Both the position numbers and the translations under genes were made by a program. Below, piece after piece: positions 1 to 11,082 of a stretch of 26,972 bases of DNA. Under the pieces are notes generated by a model that was not told where the DNA came from, searched no databases, and was given only the letters and a program-made list of their open reading frames with translations. How positions within the stretch are numbered: the first letter of the stretch is position 1; every line of letters starts with the position of its first letter. The stretch comes from Rodentolepis nana (Eukaryota; Platyhelminthes; Cestoda; Cyclophyllidea; Hymenolepididae), in the NCBI GenBank assembly GCA_900617975.1, contig UZAE01013069.1:1-26972 (forward strand), in the 5' to 3' direction.

Positions 1-117
1 CCCCCCCCCCCACTTCTCGACTTTTTCCACTTTGATGTTCCTTCCCCTCTGTGAAGCCTGAAGTCAACTAATGGGCTAATGATAACTATCAGAACGCCTG
101 CCATTTATATAAATATT
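1..117 (+). mobile_element. Non-autonomous LINE-derived element, copy A (3' part only, cut by window edge)
   Basis: The segment matches the 3' half of the other short copies: a C-rich run and CTCGACTTTTT, then the TTTGATGTTCCT block, CTCTGTGAAGCCTGAAGTCA, the GGCTAATGATAACTATCA hairpin, GCCTGCCATTT and an A/T tail. The 5' ribozyme part lies outside the window, so its TSD cannot be tested. Identity rests on alignment by eye with copies at 5987, 20954 and 25202. Confidence 0.8.
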
Positions 118-548
118 AAGCTTCATGACAAAAAATCTCTTTATGACGAAAACTTTAAATCCTGCTATGGAGTAATCCTATTATATAAATTTCAACAGAA
201 AATTGACTCATATCGCACTAAATATGCCTTCATTAATTGAAGTTATTTCTAGTAAAGTTGAATGTTAAAAATTAGTAGTTAATAATCATTAGACCAACCT
301 GAAGCCTTTAGTAAAACCAGATTATGGATAATATTGATTCATCAAATCACAATGAGAGTTTATTACAACTGATTGATCAAGCACTTTAAATAAATAAATA
401 AAATCCAAACAGCTCTCAAAGGCAAGGCTTTGCTTTAAATAGTTTTGTATTTGGCAGGTATGTTATGTTGGAAGCTAAATAAGCAGTAAATTAGTAATAC
501 AACTTAACAAATTATACATGAGTACATTGACAAATATGATTCACTTTG
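118..548. other. AT-rich stretch without recognised features
   Basis: Low-complexity AT-rich sequence with short (AAAT)n around 387-401. I see no gene, RNA or repeat that I can support. Confidence 0.5.
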
Positions 549-720
549 GGCGCCGATGACACAGTGGTTGAAATCCGCATTGGCCAAGTAGGAAGTCACG
601 AGATTCATGTCCACATGGCCTCATCCGGTGATTTGCGTTTGAAAAAATTGAGTTTCTCCAGACAAATGCCCCTTCTCTCCCCCCCCCCCCCCCACATCTT
701 AGTCACGTGCAGTGAACACG
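549..720 (+). repeat. Possible degenerate tRNA-derived SINE head
   Basis: TGACACAGTGG (557-567) fits the pol III A-box consensus TRGCNNAGYGG at 10 of 11 positions. GATTCATGTCC (602-612) fits the B box GGTTCGANTCC at about 8 of 11. The start-to-start spacing of 45 nt suits a tRNA-type promoter, and the stretch is more GC-rich than its surroundings. No cloverleaf, TSD or second copy was found, so this may be a decayed SINE or tRNA relic, or chance. A short open frame across it (546-728) runs into a C15 tract and is not credible as a gene. Confidence 0.3.
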
Positions 721-3467
721 TCTCGTAATTGCTTTGGTAGCATTTTATAAAGCGGACAACTGTGGTGCTGACTTGTATGTGACGGAAATAACTTTCCTCA
801 CGGTTGTTCCTTACTCAAAGGTTTTTATTTAGGCAACGCTATGCAGGTCCTATAATTACCTCTATCTAGGGGTTGTAGGATGCACATTCATACTTCTCCC
901 CCCCCCCTCCCCCGGTCTTTATTTGATATTGTAATGTCAAAGTGTTTTCGATAACAGACTTCAATCCATTCATTGCATCTATTCACCCCTAGGGCTTTTG
1001 TGTTGGCATCCACGCTACTCCATTGTGACTTACTTCTCAACTTTTTTTAATCCTTGTGATGAAAATCTATTCTGTCGAATTTTCAATCCCCTTCCTCCCT
1101 CCCTCAATCACACCGAAATTCTTCACTCAATTTCCTGTGGAAAAACTGTTGCCTTCAATTTCATAAAGTAGGTTTATCTTGACCTAACAGAGCCAAGTAC
1201 TCCAATAAGTTGACTTAACCATGAACTCTATTTAAGTTTTGTCTTAGGTCTGTTTCATCTTGGTAGTGGATATAGTTGAGAATCAGTTTTTATGAACTGC
1301 GAATATTAGGATGTTTCAAAGTCTAGGATACTCCGTAAAATAATATGGTCACATCAATGCTTCCGTAATTCAAGCCCATCATTTTCATAAGGACCTCCAT
1401 CGTTTTATGCCCTATTGAAGTATTTCGATATTCCTCTTATTCCAACTCATTCCTGTAGTAAAGAATACTGAAATTATTGAAATTAATAGTCTTAAGCAAG
1501 TTCATTAAAAGAAAGCGAATAGCCTAACTCATTCTTAATCGAGAGATGACTTGGTTATTTAAGTATTCGAATGCTTTACAAGTTCACCGAATGCGAAATG
1601 CGCTTGTTTTAAACTTTTTTACTGAGATTGATGATAAATTAACTCTTTTTTAAGTGCCTTTCAAGTCTGTCTTCTTAAACGATGAATGCAGTCGTTAAGC
1701 CTTAACAAGAAATCATTTTCAGCCTAATACATGAAAGGCCAATCAACGAAAACTTATTTCATCGCAAAGCTGAACAAATTTTGCCCATGTGTCCCATCCG
1801 TTAAACAACTGTTGCCGACACATCATAAACGCCAAATAAAAATTAATTTATTTTATAATCTTATAATGTTAGCCGACAGGTACGTTAGAGGGGTGGATAG
1901 TATATTCAGGACGAAGAGAAAACATCGCGGAAGCAGAAATCGTCTGTTTCATTTACCGTTTTGATTAATTGCCACCTACGGAATTTCCAGTTAACTTAAA
2001 TATATATTGGGAGTGATTTTCTTCGAAAAAAAGTATTTCATAATGTGGAAATCAGTTTACCTTATCCATCAAAATGATCAATATGGAATTATTATTTCAT
2101 TTTAATTGTAATTTGAAGAAAATTAACTAGTGAAGTAGAATCATGTAAGATATTATTAGAACCCATTATTTTGTAATTTCATTTTACAAAAAAACTGCAC
2201 ACCTTTTTCGTGTATCAATGCGAAATGGCATTAAGTTACATTATGAAATTAACGACCTTTTTTCCACAGTTAAATATAATTATAATTACATGAACAACTG
2301 CAAATGAAATCGCATTTACACGAAAGTGCCCTTCGCTTGGTGATTGGCGATTATTTGTCTTCGATTCAAACGCACAAGATTCGACAACTTTAAGTGACAA
2401 CATTCTCTACCTCTCGTATGGCTACTTGCAACTTGTAGTTTATTACTTAGAATCTCATCTCTCAAATTTCATTATCTGCTCGTTTCAAGAATCTGTGGAT
2501 TAATAAAACGAATTCATGTTTTAAAACAAATTCATTCGAGAGAGAGAGAGGCACACATTTTCTGTCTATTTACAGTTTACTTCATTCCCACTATTTGTGT
2601 CGTACAACGGAGCTTGCATGAATTGTGGCATCTATGTGAGGTATAAATAAATAAATAAATAGCCCATTAAAAATTTAGCATTTTAGAAATAAGTCATTGA
2701 AACCTGTTTTAAACTTTTGAAGTACTGATCTAAGTGGATATTTATTTCATTAATAATACTCACATTATAGGTCTCGTAAGACAATAGTGGCTAACAGTAA
2801 AAGCTTAAAATACCTGTTTCAGAAGAAATGAGATAATTGGTAGTATCAATCAAAAGGAAGATCTTTCACAGGTCGGTAATGGGAGAGGTGCAATTTCTCT
2901 AACCCACCAAATCAATAAAGTCAAACTGGACTTCTTAAGACTTAGACCAAGTTGAAAATTTTAAACTCTCCGTTAAATTAAGGGAGAGGCATATCGGGGT
3001 TCATTTAAGGCCAATTCTCCATTATGGCATTGCAATAGTGGTATTGAGGTGTCTGATATTAACATACTTAAGGCTTTCCCCAAAGGTTTGAGACTCTCGT
3101 TTAAAAAATATCCCCTGGCAAAGTCAAGCTGTGTGAATATCAAACTGAACATGTTCCTCTAGTAAACTCCTATGAAGAAGACTTTATATTCGGGGTGCTG
3201 AGGAAGGCCTTCTCTACTCCTTCGAGCGAATAGGCGCCGAGCATAACTAAAATGAATGATTTAAAAAGTAATAGATAATGAACATTTATTGAAATATTAG
3301 AGAGACACAGAGCCGGGTTTTTCCTCAACTTAAATGTAAATAACTGATAGTAGAGAACATGCAAGGTATTATAATACATCTTTACTCTTCTCCGTATTAG
3401 TATCATATGACCACGTGCAGCTTTAAAGTCGAAATTAATTGTTTCATCATTTTTATATATACAATTT
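721..3467. other. Long stretch without recognised genes
   Basis: AT-rich DNA with C tracts near 898-915, a (GA)n microsatellite at 2538-2550 and (AAAT)n at 2643-2661. Open frames of 77-78 codons at 1731-1964 (+) and 3170-3406 (-) have no motif I recognise and are of a length expected by chance. Confidence 0.5.
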
Positions 3468-3480
3468 ATAATCGCGGGAA

Positions 3481-3876
3481 GGGGTGGGAGATAGACTTAC
3501 CCCCACATGGTGCACCATAGCAGCTGGCAAAATAGGTATATAAACCGACAGTTGACTTCTGATTTCAAACTACCATGACCCCACCATATGTCATATTCCA
3601 CCACTTCCAGAGTACTCACCATACCTTTCCTCTGCCTTTGTGTTTGTCTGGCTGTCTCTTTTACATCCGTGAATCACTCTTCTGTTCCCCCTCTCGAATT
3701 TTTCTCACCGAATCATTATTCTGTCCCCCCTCTCGACTTTTTGCCACTGTTAATCTCCTCCTCCTCTCTGTGAAGCCCAAAGTCAGCTAAATTGCTTCAC
3801 CTTCTCTCTGTGAAGCCTGAAGTCAGCCAAAGGGCAAATGGTAGCTATCAAAACGCCCGTCATTTTAAATAACAAA
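3481..3876 (+). mobile_element. Non-autonomous LINE-derived element, copy B, with perfect TSD
   Basis: Full-length short copy. ATAATCGCGGGAA is present at 3468-3480 and again at 3877-3889, a perfect 13-bp TSD. The element begins at 3481 with GGGGTG, which is ribozyme nucleotide 1 in the family alignment. The ribozyme itself is decayed: P2 5' strand and P3 remain, but the TGGGCAAC core and P4 are lost. Two internal tandem duplications are visible: the CACTCTTCTGTTCCCCCTCTC block is repeated near 3676-3740, and the TCTGTGAAGCC block near 3768-3815. An open frame of 71 codons starts at the ATG (3575) that aligns with the LINE's start codon, but it diverges from that of copy D and is probably not a gene. 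Confidence 0.9.
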
Positions 3877-3889
3877 ATAATCGCGGGAA

Positions 3890-4378
3890 AGCATCTGGAC
3901 ACGGGGACTTTGGAAGAGAATTTGGCCTTAGATTGGCTACGTGCTTCATTGTCCTATTTTAATGTTCCACCTTTTGACTAATTATATTTCTTCTTTGTTT
4001 CCCAAGCGAAATGCTTTTGATCAATTGCTTAAGCTAGATATTATTGATTAACCGGATCTTGTTGGATGATAAAGGTTTGAAATATTTCTAAAAGGTCATA
4101 TAAACGCTTTCTTTTACAATTAGATGGATTTAACTTAAAATTGTGCAAAAAAAGTTTGAAAGGAACTAATTATTTATTTCACATTTTTAACTCCACAACT
4201 CTCGAAGCTTGGTTATCAGTGAAAAATATTGATTTAAAAACTGAAACCGCAAAGTTTTAAATGAACAGAGACCAAATACTGCATTTTTTCAAACGTTCCA
4301 ATTTCCGTATCCTAACCATTCAACTCTTTGTTGAAAAATGCACCCAACCACACTCACGCGTGTCACACAACGGACTGA
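3890..4378. other. Stretch without recognised features
   Basis: AT-rich sequence; no open frame, RNA or repeat that I can support. Confidence 0.5.
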
Positions 4379-4579
4379 ATTCGACGTGATGAGTTTTGGT
4401 GGTTTCGAGCAAAGGTTAAAGACGTATTGAAAATGATTCGAACGGCAATAGCACCTTCTGTTACGAGTCGAGTACCATATGAAGTTTATTTTGAAAGTGG
4501 ATCGTATGGTCCTAAAGTCATTAAAGAGTTAATGGTAACAGGTGCATTGTTTGATTGGGAAATGGTGCAAAAATTTTAA
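4379..4579 (+). pseudogene. Unidentified protein-like reading frame (66 codons), possible exon or coding relic
   Basis: Frame 2 is open from just after a TGA (4376-4378) to TAA at 4577-4579. The predicted peptide is not low-complexity: it starts RDEFWWFRAKVKDVLKMIRT and contains VPYEVYFESGSYGPKV and VTGALFDWEMVQ, a balanced composition unlike the K/L/F/I-rich shadow frames elsewhere in the window. Its only internal ATGs are at about codon 18 and later. A good splice-donor-like GTGAGTAAG starts at 4583, but the in-frame stop precedes it. I do not recognise the family. It may be a decayed exon, a captured gene fragment, or chance. Confidence 0.25.
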
Positions 4580-4589
4580 CCACGTGAGT

Positions 4590-5977
4590 AAGATAATTGC
4601 TAACCAGCACTTCATTAAGTTGACATGGGATTAATTTTGAAAATCGGGACTGATCGAGGGTTGCGATTTGAATTCTGCGCCACTTATATTAATGGTCTTT
4701 AGATCGAGCTGAATATGCAGTTCTGTTATGATCCATCAGCGCATCCGCACTCTGGTAATTGGCTTCCGAACTTGGTACATTCCATATTATTTATATATTT
4801 GTGGAGCTTTATAAGAAGTACACATCCAACCAGTATGTTTGATTCAAAAGTAAACTGGCAAGCTTAAACAAACATGATAATTTTTTCAAAATGTGTGAAG
4901 AAGTGGGGTTAAGAAATGATCATTAAAATAACACCGTGGAATTCCTTCAATGGGAAAAAGGTTTTTCCCTCACTCGCTTTCTCAGACAGAATTAGCCCGT
5001 GCTTCCAGTCATTTTACTTACTGGTTACTCCCTGTTCCCCGACTACGAAAATGAGCACGTTAGAAACTGTTTATTTAATCACATAACCCCGTAGTCAATC
5101 TTCAATAGGCTTATTTAATTAATGATCCCCAAATTTACTCATTTAACTGAATTAAATGATCATTTCATGTGTATTTTTTTAAAAGAAAGAGAGAGAGAGA
5201 GAGTAATTCATAAATAATAATAATAATATTAGCTAACAGAAAGGACCAACGAGGATTGGGAGTACTTTGGTTTCATCCAATTTTGTTGAGAAATTAACGA
5301 ATTTTGGCTTCATATTACCATTTGTAAATGATTCCTAATTTCTCAATAATTCCCATTAATATCACTTTCAACTTCTTTTAGGCAATAGGGAAATGAATAT
5401 GTGTGTGCGTTTTAATCATAATGCAAAATAAGGATTAAATAACAGGGCTATTATTGAACTTGATTTTTTGCGCGGCATTTTGACCACTTGAAGTTGCTCA
5501 GTGAATAAAAAAGAGGAATATTTGAGGAAATAAGAGTCTTAGATTTTTTGGTTTTTAAAGTCACTATTTCATCCCCTATTTAAGTCCACTGTCTGGCATT
5601 TGACAAGGTTATCTCATAAATGTGATCTGAACAAGAGCACATAACCTTAAGCCTAGAATTAATAGAGAGCATTATAAAAAAATTGATGACTTTAAAGCCC
5701 TGGTTGGAGTTTGGACTTCTGTTCTACCTTGGGGGACTAAACTTTGAAAGCAGGTTGAGTAACATTTCTGTGAAACCTAGTTTTCAAGTGTTCGTATTTA
5801 TTAGCATTCTTAATATCTCACAGTTCAAATTTGTCGGATTCTAGAATAAGGAAAACAAGCTCAAAAGTCTGGCTGGTTGTGCTACTTCCTTCTTGAGTCT
5901 AATAGAGCCATTGTATAAGTAAGCTTGAACTTTTTGCCTATCCCCTAGTGGTAAAAACAACGGGATGAAATTACTTT
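4590..5977. other. Stretch without recognised genes
   Basis: AT-rich DNA with a (GA)n microsatellite at about 5186-5203 followed by (TAA)n. I see no supported gene. Confidence 0.5.
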
Positions 5978-5986
5978 GGTTTATTT

Positions 5987-6057
5987 GGAGTGTGCGATAG
6001 ACTTACCTCCAAGTGGTGCACCCTGGGTAACGTAAACTCATACGGCAAAAGTCTATT
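5987..6057 (+). ncRNA. HDV-like ribozyme of copy C, nearly intact
   Basis: P1 is 5987-5993 with 6018-6024: terminal G.U, one A/C mismatch at position 3. P2 is GATAGACTT (5996-6004) with AAGTCTATT (6049-6057), nine pairs including a G.U. P3 is ACC/GGT. L3 is TCCAAGT. P1' is followed by GGG, able to form P1.1. P4 is a 4-bp CGTA/TACG stem. The candidate catalytic C is 6046. Compared with copy G, the changes are the P1 mismatch, L3 CG to AG and GGGCAAC to GGGTAAC. Confidence 0.7.
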
Positions 6058-6284
6058 ATTCGGCAGTTGACTTCTGACTTCAAGCTACCATCACCCCACT
6101 GTATGTCATATTCGACTATTTCACAGTACTCACCTCACCTTTTACTCTACCTTTGTGTCTGTCTCTTTAACATCTTTGAAACACTCTTCTGTTCCCACCC
6201 CCCTCTCGACTTTTTCTCACTTTGATGTTCCTCTCCCTCTGTGAAGCCTGAAGTCAATTAAAGGTCTAATGATAACTATCATAA
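5987..6284 (+). mobile_element. Non-autonomous LINE-derived element, copy C
   Basis: Short copy with GGTTTATTT at 5978-5986 and 6285-6293, a 9-bp TSD. The 5' end falls exactly on ribozyme nucleotide 1. The body follows the family: ribozyme, 5'UTR-like segment, pyrimidine-rich middle, and TGTGAAGCCTGAAGTCA. The 3' end stops after GATAACTATCATAA. It lacks the usual ACGCCTGCCATTTG and (AAAT)n, which is unusual for an element copied from its 3' end. Confidence 0.88.
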
Positions 6285-6293
6285 GGTTTATTT

Positions 6294-7329
6294 AAAAATG
6301 GCAGAGCTCAGACAAGTTTACCAAAGGCGCAATATAATAAATTTAATAACCGCTTAAAATGCACTGGGTTGGTGGTGGAGTTCGTTTTAACTTACGTTAA
6401 CTTATGGATGCACAAAACGCTCTAAGTCATTAAGATTCACGTAATTTTAATGACATCTGATGTTCATATAACGCTGGCAGGTAAGTTAAGTTATAATAAC
6501 TTTGTTTATATTAATGAAATTCAGAGTTTAAATTACTGATAGCAAAAGGTGTATTCCCGTTTTTTAATTTAATTAACCTTTTCCGAATATAATTCATTAT
6601 TCCACAATAATGTTACCAGCAGTTCCATAATTAAGATAATTACTAGTGAGGTTATGCGAAGGCTGTTTGAATGATTTAGGAAATAAAAAACACTACCTTG
6701 AGTCCATCTAAAGAGAATTCAATTGAACTCTACAATGAAAAATCCCCTTTGACAGGATTTAAATTGATCAAATCTTCATGATCAAAATTTCAGTTATCGG
6801 GGCTTAAAACCCGCACAAAGACCATTGCACTATAATATAAAAGTGCGTTTTGGAAGTAGACCCTTGATAAGAAAGTCGAGGACCCAAAGCTTCCATAATT
6901 CTGATTGACCAAAGCTTCTGGCTTCATTGTCTTACCATATTCAATGTCACATTTCGACATTTGATGAGCTCTCCCATTTCACGTGTTCATATGACACGCC
7001 AAAATTTTGTTCAGTTCCGTAGATAATAATAGAGTTTGCTTAAAGTAAGCTAAGATTATTGAAAGTAAATTAGTGAATAGAAATATAATCTCTTTAAAGA
7101 AAATGACGTTGGGCAGATCCGATTAACTCAAATTGAATCTACAGAATCGTATTTCTTTGGCAATTCACTAAGAGTCGCAACATTCACAAATGATTAATAA
7201 AACTGAATGAAGCCATAAGAATACGAGTACAAGGAGGCGAATGCGATTCGAATTCCTTTACCACTACTTACTCTTCCATGTTCAGCACCAACTGGTATCA
7301 GCTTCTACTTGACAACACATAAATTATGA
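6294..7329. other. Stretch without recognised features
   Basis: AT-rich DNA; no supported gene, RNA or repeat apart from AATGGCAG near 6297-6304, which resembles an inverted family tail but is too short to call. Confidence 0.5.
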
Positions 7330-7339
7330 TCCACATTCA

Positions 7340-7866
7340 GGGGTGCGCGATGAACTTACCCCCACAAGGTACACCCTGCGCAATGTATACTCATACGGCT
7401 AAAAAGGTATTTAACCCGGCAGTTGACTTCTGATTTCAAACTACCATGACCCCACCATATGTTATATTCCACCACTTTCACCGTACTCGCTTTACCCTTT
7501 CTCTGCCTTTGTGTCTGTCTGGCTGTCTCTTTTACATCTGTGAATCACTCTTCTGTTCCCCCTCTCGAATTTTTATCACTTTGATGTTCCTCTTCCTTTC
7601 TGTATGTATGACTTTTTGCCACTTTGGTGTTCCTCATCCTTTCTGTGAAGGATTTTTGCCACTTTGATGTTCATCTTCCTTTCTGTGAAGCACCAGTTGG
7701 ATGTTCATCTTCCTTTCTGTGAAGCCTGAAGTTTCACTTTGGTGTTCCTCTTCCTTTCTGTGAAGCCCAAAGTCATCACTTTGATGTTCCTCCTCTCTGT
7801 GGAGATCGAAGTCAACCAAGTTAATGATGAAAGCCGCCATGAAGCTTGCCATTTGATTTAAATATT
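7340..7866 (+). mobile_element. Non-autonomous LINE-derived element, copy D, expanded by an internal tandem array
   Basis: The 5' end GGGGTGC at 7340 aligns with ribozyme nucleotide 1, and the 3' end GCTTGCCATTTGATTTAAATA matches the family tail. CCACAT at 7331-7336 and 7868-7873 may be a worn TSD (CCACATTCA against CCACATATA). The ribozyme is decayed: P1 has 6 of 7 pairs, TGGGCAAC reads TGCGCAAT, and P2 is largely lost, while the P4 stem and loop survive. The copy is about 200 bp longer than its sisters because of a tandem array at 7577-7805. The open frame 7446-7667 starts at the family ATG and runs into the array. Confidence 0.85.
7577..7805 (+). repeat. Minisatellite inside copy D, about six units of ~40 bp
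   Basis: Units built on CACTTTGATGTTCCTCTTCC followed by TTTCTGTGAAG start near 7577, 7620, 7660, 7692, 7735 and 7777. Units differ at scattered bases (GATG/GGTG, CCTC/CATC) and the fourth has a disrupted beginning. The unit is present once in most sister copies, so the array grew within this copy or its source. Confidence 0.85.
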
Positions 7867-7873
7867 TCCACAT

Positions 7874-10375
7874 ATAGAATTGGGAGGTATAATTAATAAT
7901 TAACCAAGTCTTATGATCTCTAGAAAGTTAAATTTCAAGAATACGTCCGGTTATTACTTGACTGCAAACTTCGGAAACCGTTCACTTAAGACCAAAAACG
8001 GCAATGTCAATCTTGTAACTTGCTAGATCATAGGTTATATGGTGTAGTTCAAAATGTTTTAAGTAACAAAATGATGTTTGTGTATACATGATGCTTAAAT
8101 AAAGTCACATTATATATTTTTAGAAAGTTAAAAATTGTTCAACTTAAATTTTCAATCAAATTATTAATTTTTATGCAATCTGTAGATTTCACCGATAACA
8201 AAAATAGTCAAGTTGTGCCAAAATTGGCAAAAATTTCTTTAAAGTAAAGAAAATATTGTGAGGCCTCCTTAAAATGAGCACCAACAAGGCTGCAATAGCA
8301 AGTTAAACCATATTTTTGTCTCAAACTTTTCGCTCAATGTGAAGTTAAATTGGGAATCAGTGTTTGAATGAACGAATTAATTAAATAATTGGCCATAATG
8401 TATTTTATACTTTGGTGGTTATGAAGTTGTGTAACTTTCGTAGATTAAATCTAACCGAATCAATCGCAGTAAATTCTTTTCATAATAAACAGCTTATAAT
8501 TGCATTTCTCCATTGAGAATGCAAGGTCATTAATATTGTGCAGGAATTAAACTCTTTTCTGAGATATAAATACTATTAATAATGTGCACAACGTGTTTGA
8601 GCAGAACCTTCCTATGTTTATGAATAATAATTTAATCAAGGATTAATGGGCTACAGTAATCGATCACGTTGAGATCAAGCTAACCATGAGCAAGAAGGTG
8701 AAATGCTAATCGTCAATCTAATTTCCAAATTCCCTGGGCACGAGAGCGGATAAGCTGGAGCACTTATTGTATTGGCTGGAAGTAGTCAGGGCGCTGGGTC
8801 ACCAACAACGTTGGATATGCACCACTGAATATTGATCTCGCAAGTCATTCCTTGTCAGAAGTTTGCATTGACTATTGCGCCTCTAACTCAGGCAAGAAAT
8901 CTCCTTCAGTTTGTTAAATCACAGAATAGCCTATTTCAAAATCTGTGGTCTAGTGGTTTATAGGGGTGTTATTAATGATTCTCCCATCATTCTGAAAGTA
9001 CATTTTTATACTGATCACTCCAAAGTATTGTGTCTAAGCAGTTATTTTTCTTTGGAAGAAATTACTTTTAAGTCACCCATTGTTTAGAAGCGCTTGCTTG
9101 AAAAACACTACTTATAAAACCAATGAGTTTATTCGGTTAGAACGAAGCATAACCATACTAAATTGCATTATAATACCCCACAAAGTGATCACTCTTTCCT
9201 TGGTTTATGATTGGGTAGTTAGGTTTGCTATTCCATTATAGGATTCCACTGGCCATATTCTCATTGGCTGTTTCTTATCCTAAGGTTACAATTAGCTGTG
9301 AAAACAACTTCTACCCCAGATGTGCCCTATTTATAATACTTCTAACACAAAACCTTTTACATTTTCTGAAAAGGAATTCGAAATATTTGACACTTCACTT
9401 TGCATTAGAAAAGTTTTTTTACCTTTTTCAGTTAAAAGCAATTAATCGCTAATGTTATGTATTTAAAGATCAAATCAATGGGTCACAATGTTCTCATTTC
9501 ATTTGATTGATTTAGAATATATACCACTCAAATTTTTATCGAAATAATACAAAATCTTATTATTTATTGACATTAATAGAAACTTGACTATCTAATACTG
9601 TTCCAACTACCCTTGAAGATATTAAGGATGCATATTCAATTAAAAGACTTGACCAATCACTCAGTTTAATTATCTGGCCAGTCATTGGTCAGGAACCTTG
9701 AGACGAATTTCCAAAGTTAGAAATATGAGCACTAAAATGGCCATTAAATGAATTTTGCAAATTAAACTTAGGTGAAACAATAGTTTAATATTCTAACTAA
9801 TTCATTTTTGCTTAGGCCTCTCTCTCGATTTCGAGGACATTCAACCAGCTATTCATTTTAACTAAACTTACCAAATACGCACCAATTCAGTGAGCGATTA
9901 GAAGTTGTAGTTTAGCTAAAATTTTTCAGTTGATAACACCTATCAAAGCCTTGTATGTTAAAGCCGATCTTTCAGTGACTAACGTAGTTCTTTTTCTACA
10001 TTGGACTTTAGGAGTCCTTCAACTTTAAACAGTACTGACCTACAGTGGAGGTCGGTGAGTGGGGGAGATTGCAAAGATAAACAGGTATTTGAGGTATCAC
10101 TCACATTTCCACAAAACTATTATGTATAAAATCGTGCTTAGCGATAAATAAAGTATTTCCCTCCATTTTTATCTAAGATAGAAGAATCGTTTCAAGTGAG
10201 TGAGTTGGCCTTTAACCCTTTAGCAGTGCCAATCTTAATTAGAAAATACCTCCCTAGATTCCTAGATGTGATTCGGGTAGTTACACTCTGCTACCTCTTA
10301 CTAGCTCTTTTCATTCTTGGTTCATTCAAACATTTTTGCAACATTTTTCTGACACTTTAATTCCTGGCACTAATT
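7874..10375. other. Long stretch without recognised genes
   Basis: AT-rich DNA. The longest open frame (9225-9452, +) starts with a non-ATG codon, is rich in F/L/I, and shows no motif. I see nothing I can support. Confidence 0.5.
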
Positions 10376-10384
10376 ATAAATATG

Positions 10385-10664
10385 AGAGTGAGCGATAGAG
10401 TTACCTCCACGTGGTGCACCTTGGGTAACGTATACTTATACGACGAAAAGTCCATCAACCGGAAGTTAACCTCTGACTTCAAATTACCATGACCCCACCG
10501 TATGTCACAATCCCCCCGTCCCCAATACTCACCTTACCTTTACTCTGCCCTCTCCACTTTTTGTACCTTTGATATTCCTTCCCTCTGTGAAGCTTGAAGT
10601 TACCTAAAGGGCAAATGATTACTTTCAAAACTCCTGCCATTTGATATAAATAAATACGTGAATG
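10385..10664 (+). mobile_element. Non-autonomous LINE-derived element, copy E
   Basis: ATAAATATG occurs at 10376-10384 and 10665-10673, a 9-bp TSD; a following A at both places leaves the boundary ambiguous by one base. The body has the family order but a shortened middle lacking the TGTGTCTGTCTG...AATCACTCTTCTG section. The ribozyme (10385-10456) keeps P3, L3 TCCACGT and the P4 stem, but P1 and P2 each have two mismatches, so activity is doubtful. The tail is CCTGCCATTTGATATAAATA followed by nine or so extra bases before the TSD. Confidence 0.85.
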
Positions 10665-11058
10665 ATAAATATGAATGAGAAAAATGGAGAATACTGTTTG
10701 CAATGTCATTTACTCATTTACTACCATCTAGTTCTTCTCGCGTTCATAAAATTTCTTTTCACGATAAAATTATCACACAATTAGAGAAGTTGGTGAAAAA
10801 AAAATTAGGGCCGATTACATTACAATCGTGATCAAGTACTGGGGTGATGAAGACTGCGGTTATTGTGGTGTGAAAATTTCAATGAAAGCTAATTTGTGTT
10901 ATTAACAATATATGCTAAGAAAAGATAAGATAACAGGGGTAAGAACTTTTAATAGGCGAAACATCAGAGAGTAACACTCCACAGAATGCTCACTTAATTC
11001 ACATCATTTCATTTATTTTGAATGCGTATACATTCCCACGTACTCCTTTTGCTTGGCA

Positions 11059-11082
11059 GTGGTGGTGGTGGTGGTGGTGGTG
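11059..11082 (+). repeat. (GGT)n microsatellite
   Basis: Eight trinucleotide repeats of GGT/GTG, uninterrupted. Confidence 0.95.

Noticed and set aside
3481..3876. Classifying the short elements as tRNA-derived SINEs
   Set aside because: No A/B box pair is visible; the 5' end is the LINE's own ribozyme, so they are better described as LINE-derived non-autonomous elements.
6285..6304. Possible inverted copy of the family 3' tail directly after copy C
   Set aside because: About 20 bp with mismatches, overlapping the TSD, and no further family sequence beyond it; probably chance.
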